DNA of 64,000 bases from Aquimarina sp. MMG016 (GCF_018100805.1 NZ_JAGJEA010000003.1:558001-622000); one strand, 5' to 3'. Shown: positions 1 to 8,819, counted from the stretch's first letter. Notes: generated by a model not told the origin, from the sequence alone. Numbers and translations: made by a program.

Positions 1-515
1 CTGATATTGAACATAAAATGAATGAAGGAGATTCGAGAGGTTTCTATGAGATTTTTAAAGAGTATATGATAGAAAATAAATCTTCACTAGAGAAGCAAGG
101 AAAACCTTTTCAGTGGAAAGTGTTTAAGAGTACTTTAAAAAAATTTGCTGCTAATCTGGTTTCGTTTAAAGTTATACTAGGTGGAATACTTTTGTTTTTG
201 GCTCTACGTTTTTTGGATACAATGATTTATCCGTTTGATGATTTTACAGCTATGATTATTCCAATGCTAATGTTATTTGCGATTACATCAGTTCCAATTA
301 TTAGGTTGAGAGGAAAAAAATACTCTTTTATAGGAAACTTTGCTATTTTCCAATGTGTTTACTTCAATTTATGTGTTCAGTTAACTCTCATAACGGATTT
401 TAATTCGACTTTTTTCTACGCTATACTTTTTATTTGGGCATTTTTCAGCGCAGCTAGTTTTAAGACTATGCTTGATCTTTCTTCATATTATAATAAGAAT
501 TTGCAAACAATATGA
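1..515 (+). CDS. Membrane protein of unknown function, 5' end outside window
   Basis: The first ATG is at 18, but the frame is open to the left edge, and the residues before it (DIEHK) continue the same helical pattern, so the gene probably starts before the window. The visible part has a short soluble helical segment followed by four hydrophobic stretches, roughly residues 55-75, 78-95, 105-127 and 130-148 counted from the ATG at 18. Its N-terminal part resembles the next gene (acidic, EE/EH-rich helix, then a basic linker, then membrane segments), so the two look like paralogues. The stop overlaps the start of the next gene by 4 bases (ATGA), indicating translational coupling. Function unknown. 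The helical domain recalls HAAS-type domains that accompany PadR regulators, but that is a weak guess. Confidence 0.7.
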   Translation, partial: DIEHKMNEGDSRGFYEIFKEYMIENKSSLEKQGKPFQWKVFKSTLKKFAANLVSFKVILGGILLFLALRFLDTMIYPFDDFTAMIIPMLMLFAITSVPIIRLRGKKYSFIGNFAIFQCVYFNLCVQLTLITDFNSTFFYAILFIWAFFSAASFKTMLDLSSYYNKNLQTI

Positions 516-1174
516 AATTAGAAAAAGATCATATCAATAAATTATACCAGATCATTAAGAGTAATGGTGTAAAATATTACGATGTTCAGACCGAATTGGT
601 TGATCACTTTGCTACTGCATTAGAAGAGGAAAACATGTTGTCTTTCGAAGATAAAATTCAGAATATTATTCAGGATTTTGGAGGGAGACAAGGTCTTAAA
701 TCAATGGTTTGGGAGAAAAAGAAAATCCTAATTAAGAGGTTTCTGAAAATGTATTTTATGTCACTAAAAGAATATTTTTCGTTACCAAAGATTCTATTAA
801 CCTTAGCCATTTTTGTCGGTTTAGAATATTCATTTAGAACGATTGCTATGGATAGTGATATTTATTCTGCAATTGCACAATTATTAAATGTATTGGTAAT
901 TTTTCAGGGAATTTATGGTGGTAATTCTTATTTAAAAAAATTGCATAATAAGGGGTATGAGTTTTTGATGATTAAATCTCAGGATTATATCCACTTGATG
1001 TTATCAATTCCTGTTTTCTTGCTCTTTTTTATTACTATTATGTATAAAAACTTTACTAATTCTATAGTTTTTAGTTTGATTATTACAACTTCTATGATTA
1101 TGCTTTTGGCATATTCGAATATCAAAAAGTATCTTATCAAAAAAGTACTTGAAGAGTATCCTTCAATAGTATAA
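512..1174 (+). CDS. Membrane protein with N-terminal HAAS-like helical domain
   Basis: 220 residues. Residues 1-75 are predicted helical and soluble and carry the motif ELVDHFATALEEE around 28-40, followed by a second helix with SFEDKIQNI and a glycine turn. This pattern of ELxxH, EE and a following amphipathic helix is like the HAAS domains found beside PadR regulators in Firmicutes and Bacteroidetes (inference, no search done). About four membrane segments follow (about 90-108, 115-135, 158-175, 183-200). It overlaps the upstream paralogue by 4 bases. A gap of about 110 bases separates it from the ABC exporter genes, which it might regulate or sense for. A PadR gene would be expected to the left of the window if this reading is right. 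Confidence 0.75.
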   Translation: MKLEKDHINKLYQIIKSNGVKYYDVQTELVDHFATALEEENMLSFEDKIQNIIQDFGGRQGLKSMVWEKKKILIKRFLKMYFMSLKEYFSLPKILLTLAIFVGLEYSFRTIAMDSDIYSAIAQLLNVLVIFQGIYGGNSYLKKLHNKGYEFLMIKSQDYIHLMLSIPVFLLFFITIMYKNFTNSIVFSLIITTSMIMLLAYSNIKKYLIKKVLEEYPSIV

Positions 1175-1205
1175 ACCTTCTAAATATTTACTTAATTATA
1201 TGTTG

Positions 1206-1218
1206 TTTTGTAACAAAA
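1206..1218. promoter_or_regulatory. Inverted repeat upstream of ABC exporter operon
   Basis: Perfect 6-bp inverted repeat with one central base (TTTTGT-A-ACAAAA), in the 109-base gap before the permease gene. It could be an operator for a dimeric regulator, but AT-rich sequence makes short palindromes common. A second small hairpin (GAAGC/GCTTC) lies at 1246-1262. Confidence 0.25.
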
Positions 1219-1283
1219 TCCACATTTTGATTACTAAATATATATGAAGCCATCTTAGCTTCTTATAAATAACATCAACAACT

Positions 1284-2759
1284 ATGTTTAAGCATTTTAT
1301 TAATTTACAGTGGAAATCCTTTTGGCGATCTGCCACATTAAGCTCCAGTCTTTGGATGAAAATTTTTATGGGATTTTGGGCATTATATCTTATTGTAGCG
1401 ATGGTAGGAGGAAGTTTTGGAGCCTATTATTTTATTGAAAAAGAACTATGTCTAGACCCATTGGTAGTAGTAAATAGATTTTTAATATATTGGGTAGTTG
1501 CAGACCTTTTGTTTAGGTATGCATTACAGAAAATGCCAGTAATTAATATTAAACCATTATTGATACTTCCTTTTAACAAAAGAAAGATCGTATCCTTTGC
1601 CTTTGGTAAAACAGTCTTTTCATTTTTTAATATTATTCATGGCTTCTTTTTTATTCCTTTTTCTATATTACTCATAGTAAAAGGAGGACATTCTGCTCTG
1701 AACGTGTTATTATGGAATATAGGGTTGATCGCATTGATTTATGCAAATAACTTTTTGAATATTCTATTAAATAAAAAAGATAACCTGATCTTTTTGGTTG
1801 GAGGGATTTTAGCAATTTTTGGAGGTTTACAGTACTTTGGATATTTTGATATTACCAAGTATACCGCTCCTTTTTTCCAAGGGTTATTCGATACTTCGTA
1901 TATGGTAGTATTTCCAATAATAGTATTGATTATTTTAGTTATAATTTCTTTTAGATCTTTTATAAAGGATTTATATCTGGATGCAGGCTTGGCTTCTAAA
2001 GCACAAAGTGTAAAAACCGAAAACCTGGAATGGTTAGATCGATTTGGCAAAACCGCTACTTTTCTTAAGAATGATATAAAACTTATCAAAAGAAATAAAC
2101 GTGCAAGATCTACTGTTTTGGTGAGTATTATGTTCCTGTTTTATGGATTACTGTTTTTTACTGGAGCAATAGAAACATATGACGGTCCGGTTTGGAGAAT
2201 TTTTGCCGCAATTTTTGTGACAGGAGGTTTTTTACTAAGCTTCGGGCAGTTTGTACCTAGTTGGGATAGTTCATATTATCCATTAATGATGAGTCAGAAT
2301 ATTAGATATAAAGAATATTTATCATCAAAATGGTGGTTGATGGTGATCGCTACTTTAATCTCTACGGTATTAGCTTCAGGATATCTGTATTTTGGGTGGG
2401 ATGTATATTTAGCAATTGTTGTTGCAGCAATTTATAATATTGGAGTGAACTCACATATTGTACTTTGGGCAGGTGCCTATGTAAAAACGCCGATTGACTT
2501 AACAAGTAATAAAAAGGCTTTTGGGGATAAGCAAGCTTTTAATACGAAGACGTTATTGTTGTCTTTACCAAAAATGGTACTACCCTTAGTTTTATATGCT
2601 ATAGGACATTATGCGTATAGCCCTTATGCAGGATATGCCTTGGTTGCAGTTGCAGGGGTAGCAGGATTTGCATTTAAGGATAAAGTTTTTGATAAAATAG
2701 AAAGTATATATAGAACAGAAAAATATAAGACCCTTTGGGCATACAAACAAAAAAAGTAA
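1284..2759 (+). CDS. DUF5687-type ABC transporter permease
   Basis: 491 residues with about twelve hydrophobic segments spread over the whole length and no large soluble domain. The N-terminus (FINLQWKSFWRS) and overall layout match the Bacteroidetes DUF5687 family of ABC-2-like permeases. The ATPase gene follows 4 bases after the stop, so the two form one transcription unit and presumably one exporter in the inner membrane. The substrate cannot be read from the sequence. Family assignment is by recall of the family; the membrane topology and gene pairing are seen directly. Confidence 0.85.
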   Translation: MFKHFINLQWKSFWRSATLSSSLWMKIFMGFWALYLIVAMVGGSFGAYYFIEKELCLDPLVVVNRFLIYWVVADLLFRYALQKMPVINIKPLLILPFNKRKIVSFAFGKTVFSFFNIIHGFFFIPFSILLIVKGGHSALNVLLWNIGLIALIYANNFLNILLNKKDNLIFLVGGILAIFGGLQYFGYFDITKYTAPFFQGLFDTSYMVVFPIIVLIILVIISFRSFIKDLYLDAGLASKAQSVKTENLEWLDRFGKTATFLKNDIKLIKRNKRARSTVLVSIMFLFYGLLFFTGAIETYDGPVWRIFAAIFVTGGFLLSFGQFVPSWDSSYYPLMMSQNIRYKEYLSSKWWLMVIATLISTVLASGYLYFGWDVYLAIVVAAIYNIGVNSHIVLWAGAYVKTPIDLTSNKKAFGDKQAFNTKTLLLSLPKMVLPLVLYAIGHYAYSPYAGYALVAVAGVAGFAFKDKVFDKIESIYRTEKYKTLWAYKQKK

Positions 2760-2763
2760 AAAG

Positions 2764-3459
2764 ATGATAGCAGTACATAATCTTACAAAAACATACTCAG
2801 GGAATACGGTTCTTAATATTGATAACCTAGAAATTCATAAAGGAAACAGTTTTGGATTGGTGGGTAACAACGGAGCAGGAAAAACAACACTTTTTAGTTC
2901 TATTTTAGACTTAATAAAACCTACAACAGGACATATAGAAAATAAAGGAATTAAGGTTAATGAAAGTGAAGATTGGAAGACCATTACTTCAGCTTTTATA
3001 GATGAGACTTTCTTAATCGGTTACCTGACTGCTGAGGAATATTTTTATTTCATAGGAGAACTTAGAGGCCAGAACAAAGCTGATGTAGACGCATTACTTT
3101 CTGGATTTGAGGATTTCTTTCACGGTGAAATTCTTGGTCAGAAAAAGTATTTAAGAGATCTTTCTAAAGGAAACCAGAAAAAAGCAGGTATCGTTGCTGC
3201 ATTAATCGGTAAACCCGAAGTAATAGTTCTGGATGAGCCTTTTGCGAATTTGGATCCTACAACTCAAATTCGTTTAAAGAAAATTATCAAAGATCTGGCA
3301 GCTGATCCTGAAGTTACAGTTTTAGTTTCTAGTCATGATTTAATGCATGTTACAGAAGTTTGTGAGCGTATTGTAGTACTGGATAAAGGCGAAGTAGTAA
3401 AGGACATAGCAACATCAGAGGCTACGCTAAAAGAACTCGAAGAACATTTCAATAAATAA
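2764..3459 (+). CDS. ABC transporter ATP-binding protein
   Basis: 231 residues, a single complete nucleotide-binding domain. Walker A GNNGAGKTT is at 34-42, the signature region LSKGNQKK near 133-140 (LSKGN in place of LSGGQ, as is common in ABC-2 exporters), Walker B VIVLDEPFANLD near 154-165 and the switch histidine SSHDL near 189-193. It starts 4 bases after the permease gene, and a hairpin terminator follows. It powers the DUF5687 permease; the two upstream small membrane proteins may be linked in function. Confidence 0.93.
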   Translation: MIAVHNLTKTYSGNTVLNIDNLEIHKGNSFGLVGNNGAGKTTLFSSILDLIKPTTGHIENKGIKVNESEDWKTITSAFIDETFLIGYLTAEEYFYFIGELRGQNKADVDALLSGFEDFFHGEILGQKKYLRDLSKGNQKKAGIVAALIGKPEVIVLDEPFANLDPTTQIRLKKIIKDLAADPEVTVLVSSHDLMHVTEVCERIVVLDKGEVVKDIATSEATLKELEEHFNK

Positions 3460-3487
3460 TAAATAAAGAAGTTTGGGAATTTGACAA

Positions 3488-3520
3488 AACATCACTGTAT
3501 TCATACTGTGGTGTTTTTTT
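3488..3520 (+). terminator. Rho-independent terminator after ABC exporter
   Basis: Eight-pair stem AACATCAC/GTGGTGTT (one G-T pair) with two more inner pairs, a short ATTCAT loop, and a following run of seven T. Confidence 0.8.
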
Positions 3521-3621
3521 ATATAATGGGGTTTAGAACTCAAACCGCTAAACCTGAAGCAGAAAATCCTGCTAATCATCCGTTTTTTTAAGAAAGAAAT
3601 GTATTTTTACCATTCACAGAT

Positions 3622-3629
3622 TATTTTTG
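3622..3629 (+). promoter_or_regulatory. sprE promoter, -7 box TATTTTTG
   Basis: Perfect match to the Bacteroidetes TAnnTTTG box, about 43 bases before the ATG at 3672. No clear TTG -33 box is seen. It overlaps the TTG at 3627, which rules that codon out as the start of sprE. Confidence 0.65.
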
Positions 3630-3671
3630 CACACGTTAGATGTACTAAAACTTAAGTTTTGTAGTTATCTG

Positions 3672-6314
3672 ATGTATAAATTTAGAGGTTTGAATAAATA
3701 TTCGTCGCCAATCATTATCGTTCTTCTTGTGGCTCTTTTAGGGTCTGGTTGTTCACGAAAGAAAGACAAGTTCTTGAATCGTACGTGGCATGATATGACT
3801 ACCAAGAACAATACCTTATATAATGGAAGGAATGCATATGCAGATGGTCAGGAAGAACTTATTCAGACCTATCGTGATAATTTTTGGGAGCTACTTCCGG
3901 TAGAGCGCATGATTACGATCGAAGATGTTCGGCTTCCAAATGAGGTACTGAATCAAAATTTTGATAGAGCTGAAGAAAAAGCTATAAAAGCGATTCAGAA
4001 ACATAGCATGCTGATCGATGGAAAAGAGCGAAACCCTAAAATCGATGAAGCTTTTTTGTTATTGGGTAAAGCTAGATATTTCGAACAACGTTTCATTCCT
4101 GCTTTAGAAGCTTTTAATTATATATTGTATAAATATCCCACAAGTAATACTATCAATCACGCCAAGGTATGGAAAGCCAAGGCTAATCTTCGACTCGATA
4201 ATAACGAGAAAGCTATCAAGGATCTGATGAGGATGATTGAGCAGGAGTATATGAAGCCTCAGGATTATGCTGATGCGACATCGATGCTAGCCCAAGCTTA
4301 CATCAATTTGGAACAAAAAGACTCTGCGGTCACTTATATTAATAAATCAGCAACTCATACCACAAAACCCGAAGAAAAAGGGCGTTACCTTTTTATAAAA
4401 GGTCAACTACTTAATCAATTAGGCTATAAGGATAGTGCAAACTATGCTTTTGATAGAATTATTGAATTGAATCGGAGAACGCCAAGACGTTATCTGATTA
4501 ATGCGCAGATGGCCAAAGCACGTAACTTTAATTATGAATCAGGAAATAAGGAAGAATTTTTTGAATTACTGACAGACCTCGAGGAAAATCGAGAAAACAG
4601 ACCGTTTCTTGATATCATATATCATCAAAAAGCTCAATATTTTAAGTTTACCGATTCGCTGGAAGGAGCAACTGAATATTATAATAAGTCCCTTAGAACG
4701 GCTTCACAAGACAAGTATTTGGAGTCCTTAAATTATATCACTTTAGGTAATTTTAATTTTGATGCTAAAGAATATGCTATTGCTGGTGCATATTATGATA
4801 GTACGCTGCAAAGAATGGTTGTAGATTCCAAAAGATATCGTGTACTTAAGAAAAAACGCGATAATCTAGATGATGTTATTTTATATGATGGTATAGCTAG
4901 AAAAAATGATAGCATCTTTGATGCGGTAAAGATGTCACCAGAAGAAAGGCTAGCATACTATGCTGAATATGCAGAAGGACTAAAAGCTAAAGCAATAGCA
5001 GCTGAGGAAGCGGCTGAGGTAGAACGTATTAAACAAGGTTTGCCTGTAGAGCAACGATTTAAAAACTCTGGAGCGGCTATTAAAGAACGTGTAGAAAAGA
5101 AAACAGTAGAAGTGTTTTATTTTTATAACCAAACCACAGTTGCTTTCGGAAAAACTACTTTTAAAAGAACATACGGTAATCGAGAACTAAAAGATAATTG
5201 GAGGGTTTCTAGTATTTCGGATCCGAATACTGTAGCCAAAGAAGAGGAATCAGAAGAGGAAGAAGAATATTCTATTGATACCGACCCTACTTTTGACCCG
5301 CAAACATATATAGCTCAATTGCCAACTGATCAAGCCGTAATTGATAGTTTGCATACAGAACGTAATTTTGCCTATTACCAATTAGGAGTTATTTACAAAG
5401 AAAAATTTCAGGAGTATGATCTATCAATTGATAAGTTTGAAAATTTATTACAAAGCAACCCTGAAGAGCGCTTAATTATCCCTTCTAAATATAACTTATA
5501 TAAGATATATGTTGCTAAAGGAGATGATACAAAGGCGAATGCTATGATGCAGGATATAATTAATAATCATGGGGATTCTCGTTATGCTAAAATTCTACAG
5601 AACCCGGACGAAGCATTGCAAGATGATAAAGACAGCCCTAAATATAGATACAATAAGCTTTATAAAGATTTCCAGAATCAGAAATATGCTTCGGTCATTA
5701 AAGAAAGTGATGAGTTGATTACTAAGTTTGGTGGCGATGATGAATTTTTGCCTAAATTCGAATTGTTAAAGGCACAAGCTGTTGGACGTTATAAAGGTTT
5801 TGAAGCTTATAAAGAGGCATTAAATTATGTTTCACTTAATTATCCGCAAAGTCCGGAAGGTAAAAAAGCGCAACTGATCTATCAAGTTTCTATTCCTCAG
5901 ATACAAAATAGCACATTTGTTCAGAATATAGACGAAGATCAAAATCATAAGTTAATCTATGTGTTTTCTACTTTAGGAAACAATCAAGCCTTAGGTTTAA
6001 GAGAGCATATAGAGAATGTCATTAAGGAGCTTAAGTATGATAAAATGAAGGTCTCACTTGATGTGTATTCTAAAGACCAGCAGTTTGTAGTAGTCCATAC
6101 CAAAAGAGATAAGCTTAGAGCAGAAGGTTTAGGTGAGTTGTTAGCGCTAGGTAAAACCGAAGATACAAGAGGTGTTGACCTTACTAAATGGAATAGAAAG
6201 AAGAAGTACTACCGCAGTGTAGATAAAGAATATTTTATAGTAAATTCTCCAAATTACAGGATTATTCAGATTCATAAAAATTTGGAAGAATATTTAAGAC
6301 CAGAATCAGAATAA
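3672..6314 (+). CDS. sprE: Gliding motility / type IX secretion lipoprotein SprE (PorW)
   Basis: 880 residues from the ATG at 3672; a longer TTG-started frame from 3627 is rejected because that TTG lies in the promoter box. The lipobox LLGSGC places the lipidated cysteine at 27. The rest is TPR-like helical repeats broken by an acidic low-complexity stretch (about 520-535, rich in E). The region after the signal peptide (KFLNRTWHDMTTKNNTLYNG) is characteristic of SprE of Flavobacterium johnsoniae and PorW of Porphyromonas, an outer membrane-associated lipoprotein needed for gliding and type IX secretion. A type IX cargo protein is encoded at 40270-43974, consistent with an active system. Bactofilin and the ATP synthase genes follow 25 bases downstream. 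Confidence 0.92.
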   Translation: MYKFRGLNKYSSPIIIVLLVALLGSGCSRKKDKFLNRTWHDMTTKNNTLYNGRNAYADGQEELIQTYRDNFWELLPVERMITIEDVRLPNEVLNQNFDRAEEKAIKAIQKHSMLIDGKERNPKIDEAFLLLGKARYFEQRFIPALEAFNYILYKYPTSNTINHAKVWKAKANLRLDNNEKAIKDLMRMIEQEYMKPQDYADATSMLAQAYINLEQKDSAVTYINKSATHTTKPEEKGRYLFIKGQLLNQLGYKDSANYAFDRIIELNRRTPRRYLINAQMAKARNFNYESGNKEEFFELLTDLEENRENRPFLDIIYHQKAQYFKFTDSLEGATEYYNKSLRTASQDKYLESLNYITLGNFNFDAKEYAIAGAYYDSTLQRMVVDSKRYRVLKKKRDNLDDVILYDGIARKNDSIFDAVKMSPEERLAYYAEYAEGLKAKAIAAEEAAEVERIKQGLPVEQRFKNSGAAIKERVEKKTVEVFYFYNQTTVAFGKTTFKRTYGNRELKDNWRVSSISDPNTVAKEEESEEEEEYSIDTDPTFDPQTYIAQLPTDQAVIDSLHTERNFAYYQLGVIYKEKFQEYDLSIDKFENLLQSNPEERLIIPSKYNLYKIYVAKGDDTKANAMMQDIINNHGDSRYAKILQNPDEALQDDKDSPKYRYNKLYKDFQNQKYASVIKESDELITKFGGDDEFLPKFELLKAQAVGRYKGFEAYKEALNYVSLNYPQSPEGKKAQLIYQVSIPQIQNSTFVQNIDEDQNHKLIYVFSTLGNNQALGLREHIENVIKELKYDKMKVSLDVYSKDQQFVVVHTKRDKLRAEGLGELLALGKTEDTRGVDLTKWNRKKKYYRSVDKEYFIVNSPNYRIIQIHKNLEEYLRPESE

Positions 6315-6339
6315 TAAATTTTTTAATTCCCCCGAGTAT

Positions 6340-6780
6340 ATGTTTTCAGATAATAAGAAAGGAAGAGACCAAGGTGCAACTGATTTTTCAAGAAATCAAA
6401 ACAAAATTTCTGAAGGAACTAAGATTGTAGGAGACATTGTTTCTGAAGGAGGTTTCAGGGTAGAAGGGACCATAGAAGGTACATTTAAAACAACCGGAAA
6501 AGTAGTTGTAGGTAAGTCAGGTTTTATCAAAGGAACCCTGGAGTGTTCTGACGCAGATTTTGAAGGAAAATTCTCTGGTACACTGATCATAACAGGCACT
6601 TTGTCATTAAAACCTACTGCTCATATCGAAGGAGAAGTTACCGTAGGTAAACTTGCAGTAGAGCCAGGAGCAAACTTTAATGCATCTTGTTCTATGAAAG
6701 GAAGTGTAAAATCCTTAGGAGGTAAGCCAAGTGAGCAAAAACAACAAGGACAAGGACAAAAACAGGGGCAACCGGCTTAG
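6340..6780 (+). CDS. Bactofilin (polymer-forming cytoskeletal protein)
   Basis: 146 residues. A central region of about 27-120 shows the regular glycine/valine beta-helix pattern of bactofilins (EGTKIVGDI, FRVEGTIEG, GKVVVGKSG, HIEGEVTVG), which self-assemble into filaments without nucleotide. The tails are polar and disordered, and the C-terminus is rich in glutamine (QGQGQKQGQ). The last 50 bases overlap the start of the atpZ-like gene in another frame. It probably has a cell-shape or envelope-positioning role; the location between sprE and the atp genes is the usual one in flavobacteria as I recall it. Confidence 0.92.
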   Translation: MFSDNKKGRDQGATDFSRNQNKISEGTKIVGDIVSEGGFRVEGTIEGTFKTTGKVVVGKSGFIKGTLECSDADFEGKFSGTLIITGTLSLKPTAHIEGEVTVGKLAVEPGANFNASCSMKGSVKSLGGKPSEQKQQGQGQKQGQPA

Positions 6781-6979
6781 TAGATATGTAGCCTTGACAG
6801 GAATAGCTTTCCAGATGGGAGCTACTATCTTCTTGTGCGCATATGTGGGCAAAAAACTTGACGCTTATTATGAACTAGAAAAACAGTGGTTCACAATGGG
6901 TTTTGTGATTTTTGGGGTTGCAGCTTCACTATATTTAGTTCTCAAACAATTAGACAGAATTAATAGATCCAATAAATGA
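6731..6979 (+). CDS. AtpZ/AtpI-like membrane protein, GTG start inside bactofilin gene
   Basis: 82 residues with two membrane segments (about 18-39 and 50-70) after a basic N-terminus. The pattern RYVALTGIAFQMGATIF and GKKLDAYY fits the AtpZ/AtpI family, which sits at the head of ATP synthase operons and is linked to c-ring assembly or Mg/Ca uptake. No ATG is available before the first membrane segment, so GTG at 6731 is the likely start; this gives a 50-base overlap with the bactofilin gene in which both frames code for polar low-complexity sequence. Confidence 0.85.
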   Translation: MSKNNKDKDKNRGNRLSRYVALTGIAFQMGATIFLCAYVGKKLDAYYELEKQWFTMGFVIFGVAASLYLVLKQLDRINRSNK

Positions 6980-7013
6980 TCTCTTAATTTATATATGCTA
7001 CACAGATTTTTTA

Positions 7014-7391
7014 ATGTTTAAAAGTTTACTCCAGTTTTTACTACTATTTGCTGTAGTTGTTGTTATAGGTTACTTCCTGCAAATGCAGATTATAACATAC
7101 TACAATCTCAATCGTGATATAGATCTGATTAAAGTATCCTATATGTTTAATGGGGTGTTTACGATCATTCTTACTTCAGGAATAATTCTGCTTAGTAATA
7201 GATTCAAAGACCAGTTAGGTTTTATTTTTTTGGGAGCTAGTTTCGCCAAGATTGGAATCTTTATGGCGATAATTAAACTTATCGGAATGGAAATTAACAA
7301 AAGTGTCTTTCCGGATTTTTTCATTCCTTATGTAATCTGTTTAGTAGCTGAAGTCTACTATATTTCTAAAATTCTGAACAATATTAAATAA
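7014..7391 (+). CDS. Small membrane protein of ATP synthase operon (AtpI position)
   Basis: 125 residues with four membrane segments (about 4-24, 38-60, 68-88, 97-118) and short loops. It lies between the atpZ-like gene and atpB, where AtpI-like proteins are found in many bacteria, and I recall an uncharacterised family in this position in flavobacteria. It may act as an assembly helper for the F0 part. No catalytic motif is visible. Confidence 0.75.
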   Translation: MFKSLLQFLLLFAVVVVIGYFLQMQIITYYNLNRDIDLIKVSYMFNGVFTIILTSGIILLSNRFKDQLGFIFLGASFAKIGIFMAIIKLIGMEINKSVFPDFFIPYVICLVAEVYYISKILNNIK

Positions 7392-7472
7392 CTGATTTTC
7401 AGTATATTGTTTTTTGTAAAATTATCTCAAACTTATTTAACTAAAATAGTTTAAGAATCTAACTTAATTATG

Positions 7473-7480
7473 TACATTTG
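7473..7480 (+). promoter_or_regulatory. Internal promoter before atpB, -7 box TACATTTG
   Basis: Perfect TAnnTTTG match 33 bases before the ATG of atpB. It overlaps the TTG at 7478 that would otherwise give a 12-residue longer protein. No TTG -33 box at ideal spacing. It suggests that the F0/F1 genes can be transcribed apart from sprE and bactofilin. Confidence 0.6.
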
Positions 7481-7513
7481 CACCGAAATTTAGGAACCGA
7501 AATTTTACGCGTA

Positions 7514-8581
7514 ATGCAAAAATGTACTGTAGTTAAAATTTTATTGATTTTTACATTGGTTTTTACCACTTCAAACCTGTTCGCAAAAGAATCAGGAAAA
7601 GAAGAAAAAGGAGGCTTAAAAACTGAAATCAAAGAGTTTATTGATCATCACCTTCAAGATTCACACGATTTTACATTATTTTCTGATAAGGAATCCGGAA
7701 AACATTACGGATTTCCGTTGCCTGTCATTCTTTGGGATGAAGGATTAAAGTTTTTTTCTTCATCTAAATTTCATCACGGTGAAACAGTTGCTGAAGTAGA
7801 TGGAAATTATTACAAATTATACCATAGCAAGATTTATAAGACTGATGCCGAAGGGACTATTACTTATGACGAAGAGCATCACGCAACTAATGCAAAACCA
7901 CTTGATTTTTCTATAACAAAAAATGTAGTAAGTATGGTTTTAATAGGCTTACTGATGTTTTTTATGTTTAGAGGTTTGGCCAAGTCTTATAAAAAGAACA
8001 ACGGCATCCCTACAGGAGTTGGTCGTTTCCTAGAACCTTTGGTTCTTTTTGTCAGAGACGAAATTGCTATCCCAAACATTGGAGAAAAGAAGTATAAAAA
8101 GTATATGAGTTTTTTATTGACTATCTTTTTCTTTATTTGGTTTTTAAATCTTTTAGGAATGACACCTCTGGCCGTTAATGTCACAGGAAATATAGCAGTA
8201 ACATTTGCTTTGGCGCTGCTTACTTTCTTAATTACTAATTTGACAGCCAACAAAAATTATTGGGGTCATATCTTTTGGATGCCAGGAGTACCAACATTTA
8301 TGAAAGTGGTTTTAGCACCTATAGAATTATTAGGGGTGTTTATCAAGCCATTTTCATTAATGATTCGTTTATATGCAAACATGACCGCAGGTCACGTTGT
8401 ATTAATGAGCATTGTTGGGATGATGTTCTTATTTAAGAGCTGGATTGGTAGTCCGTTATCATTTGGTTTAGCATTTGCACTATCATTATTAGAATTATTG
8501 GTAGCTGCTTTACAAGCATATATATTTACGATGTTGTCTGCACTATACTTTGGTATGGCTAATGAAGAGGCGCATCATTAA
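7514..8581 (+). CDS. atpB: ATP synthase F0 subunit a
   Basis: 355 residues from ATG 7514. As in other Bacteroidetes, there is an added N-terminal part: a signal peptide-like segment (about 1-25, ending NLFAKES) and a histidine-rich stretch of about 100 residues before the conserved membrane core. The essential arginine lies in MIRLYANMTAGH in the fourth conserved helix, and the last helices carry LLELLVAALQAYIFTMLSALY. It forms the proton half-channels against the c ring. The c-subunit gene follows after 39 bases. Confidence 0.96.
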   Translation: MQKCTVVKILLIFTLVFTTSNLFAKESGKEEKGGLKTEIKEFIDHHLQDSHDFTLFSDKESGKHYGFPLPVILWDEGLKFFSSSKFHHGETVAEVDGNYYKLYHSKIYKTDAEGTITYDEEHHATNAKPLDFSITKNVVSMVLIGLLMFFMFRGLAKSYKKNNGIPTGVGRFLEPLVLFVRDEIAIPNIGEKKYKKYMSFLLTIFFFIWFLNLLGMTPLAVNVTGNIAVTFALALLTFLITNLTANKNYWGHIFWMPGVPTFMKVVLAPIELLGVFIKPFSLMIRLYANMTAGHVVLMSIVGMMFLFKSWIGSPLSFGLAFALSLLELLVAALQAYIFTMLSALYFGMANEEAHH

Positions 8582-8620
8582 CGATAATTTATAATTGTTT
8601 AATTTTTTTAATTCTTTACT

Positions 8621-8812
8621 ATGGAAGGTTTAAATTATGTAGGAGCTGGTTTGATTGTTATCGGTGCTGGTTTAGGTATTGGTAGAATCGGTGGTCAGGC
8701 AATGGAAGCTATTGCTCGTCAGCCAGAAGCTTCAGGAAAAATCCAAACTGCTATGCTTATTGCAGCAGCACTTATTGAAGGTATTGGATTTGCTGCCTTA
8801 TTCGCAGCTTAA
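8621..8812 (+). CDS. atpE: ATP synthase F0 subunit c
   Basis: 63 residues: two membrane helices joined by the polar loop ARQPEA. The ion-binding glutamate is in helix 2 (ALIEGIGF, residue 54). Glycine follows that glutamate and the helix 1 positions are not the Gln/Ser set of sodium-type c subunits, so proton coupling is expected. The glycine pattern GAGLGIG in helix 1 packs the c ring. A strong hairpin directly after the gene may protect its message (see 8820-8852). Confidence 0.97.
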   Translation: MEGLNYVGAGLIVIGAGLGIGRIGGQAMEAIARQPEASGKIQTAMLIAAALIEGIGFAALFAA

Positions 8813-8819
8813 TTTATAG

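Noticed and set aside
3627-3671. TTG start giving a longer SprE N-terminus
   Set aside because: The TTG lies in the TATTTTTG promoter box and the ATG at 3672 gives a normal lipoprotein signal.
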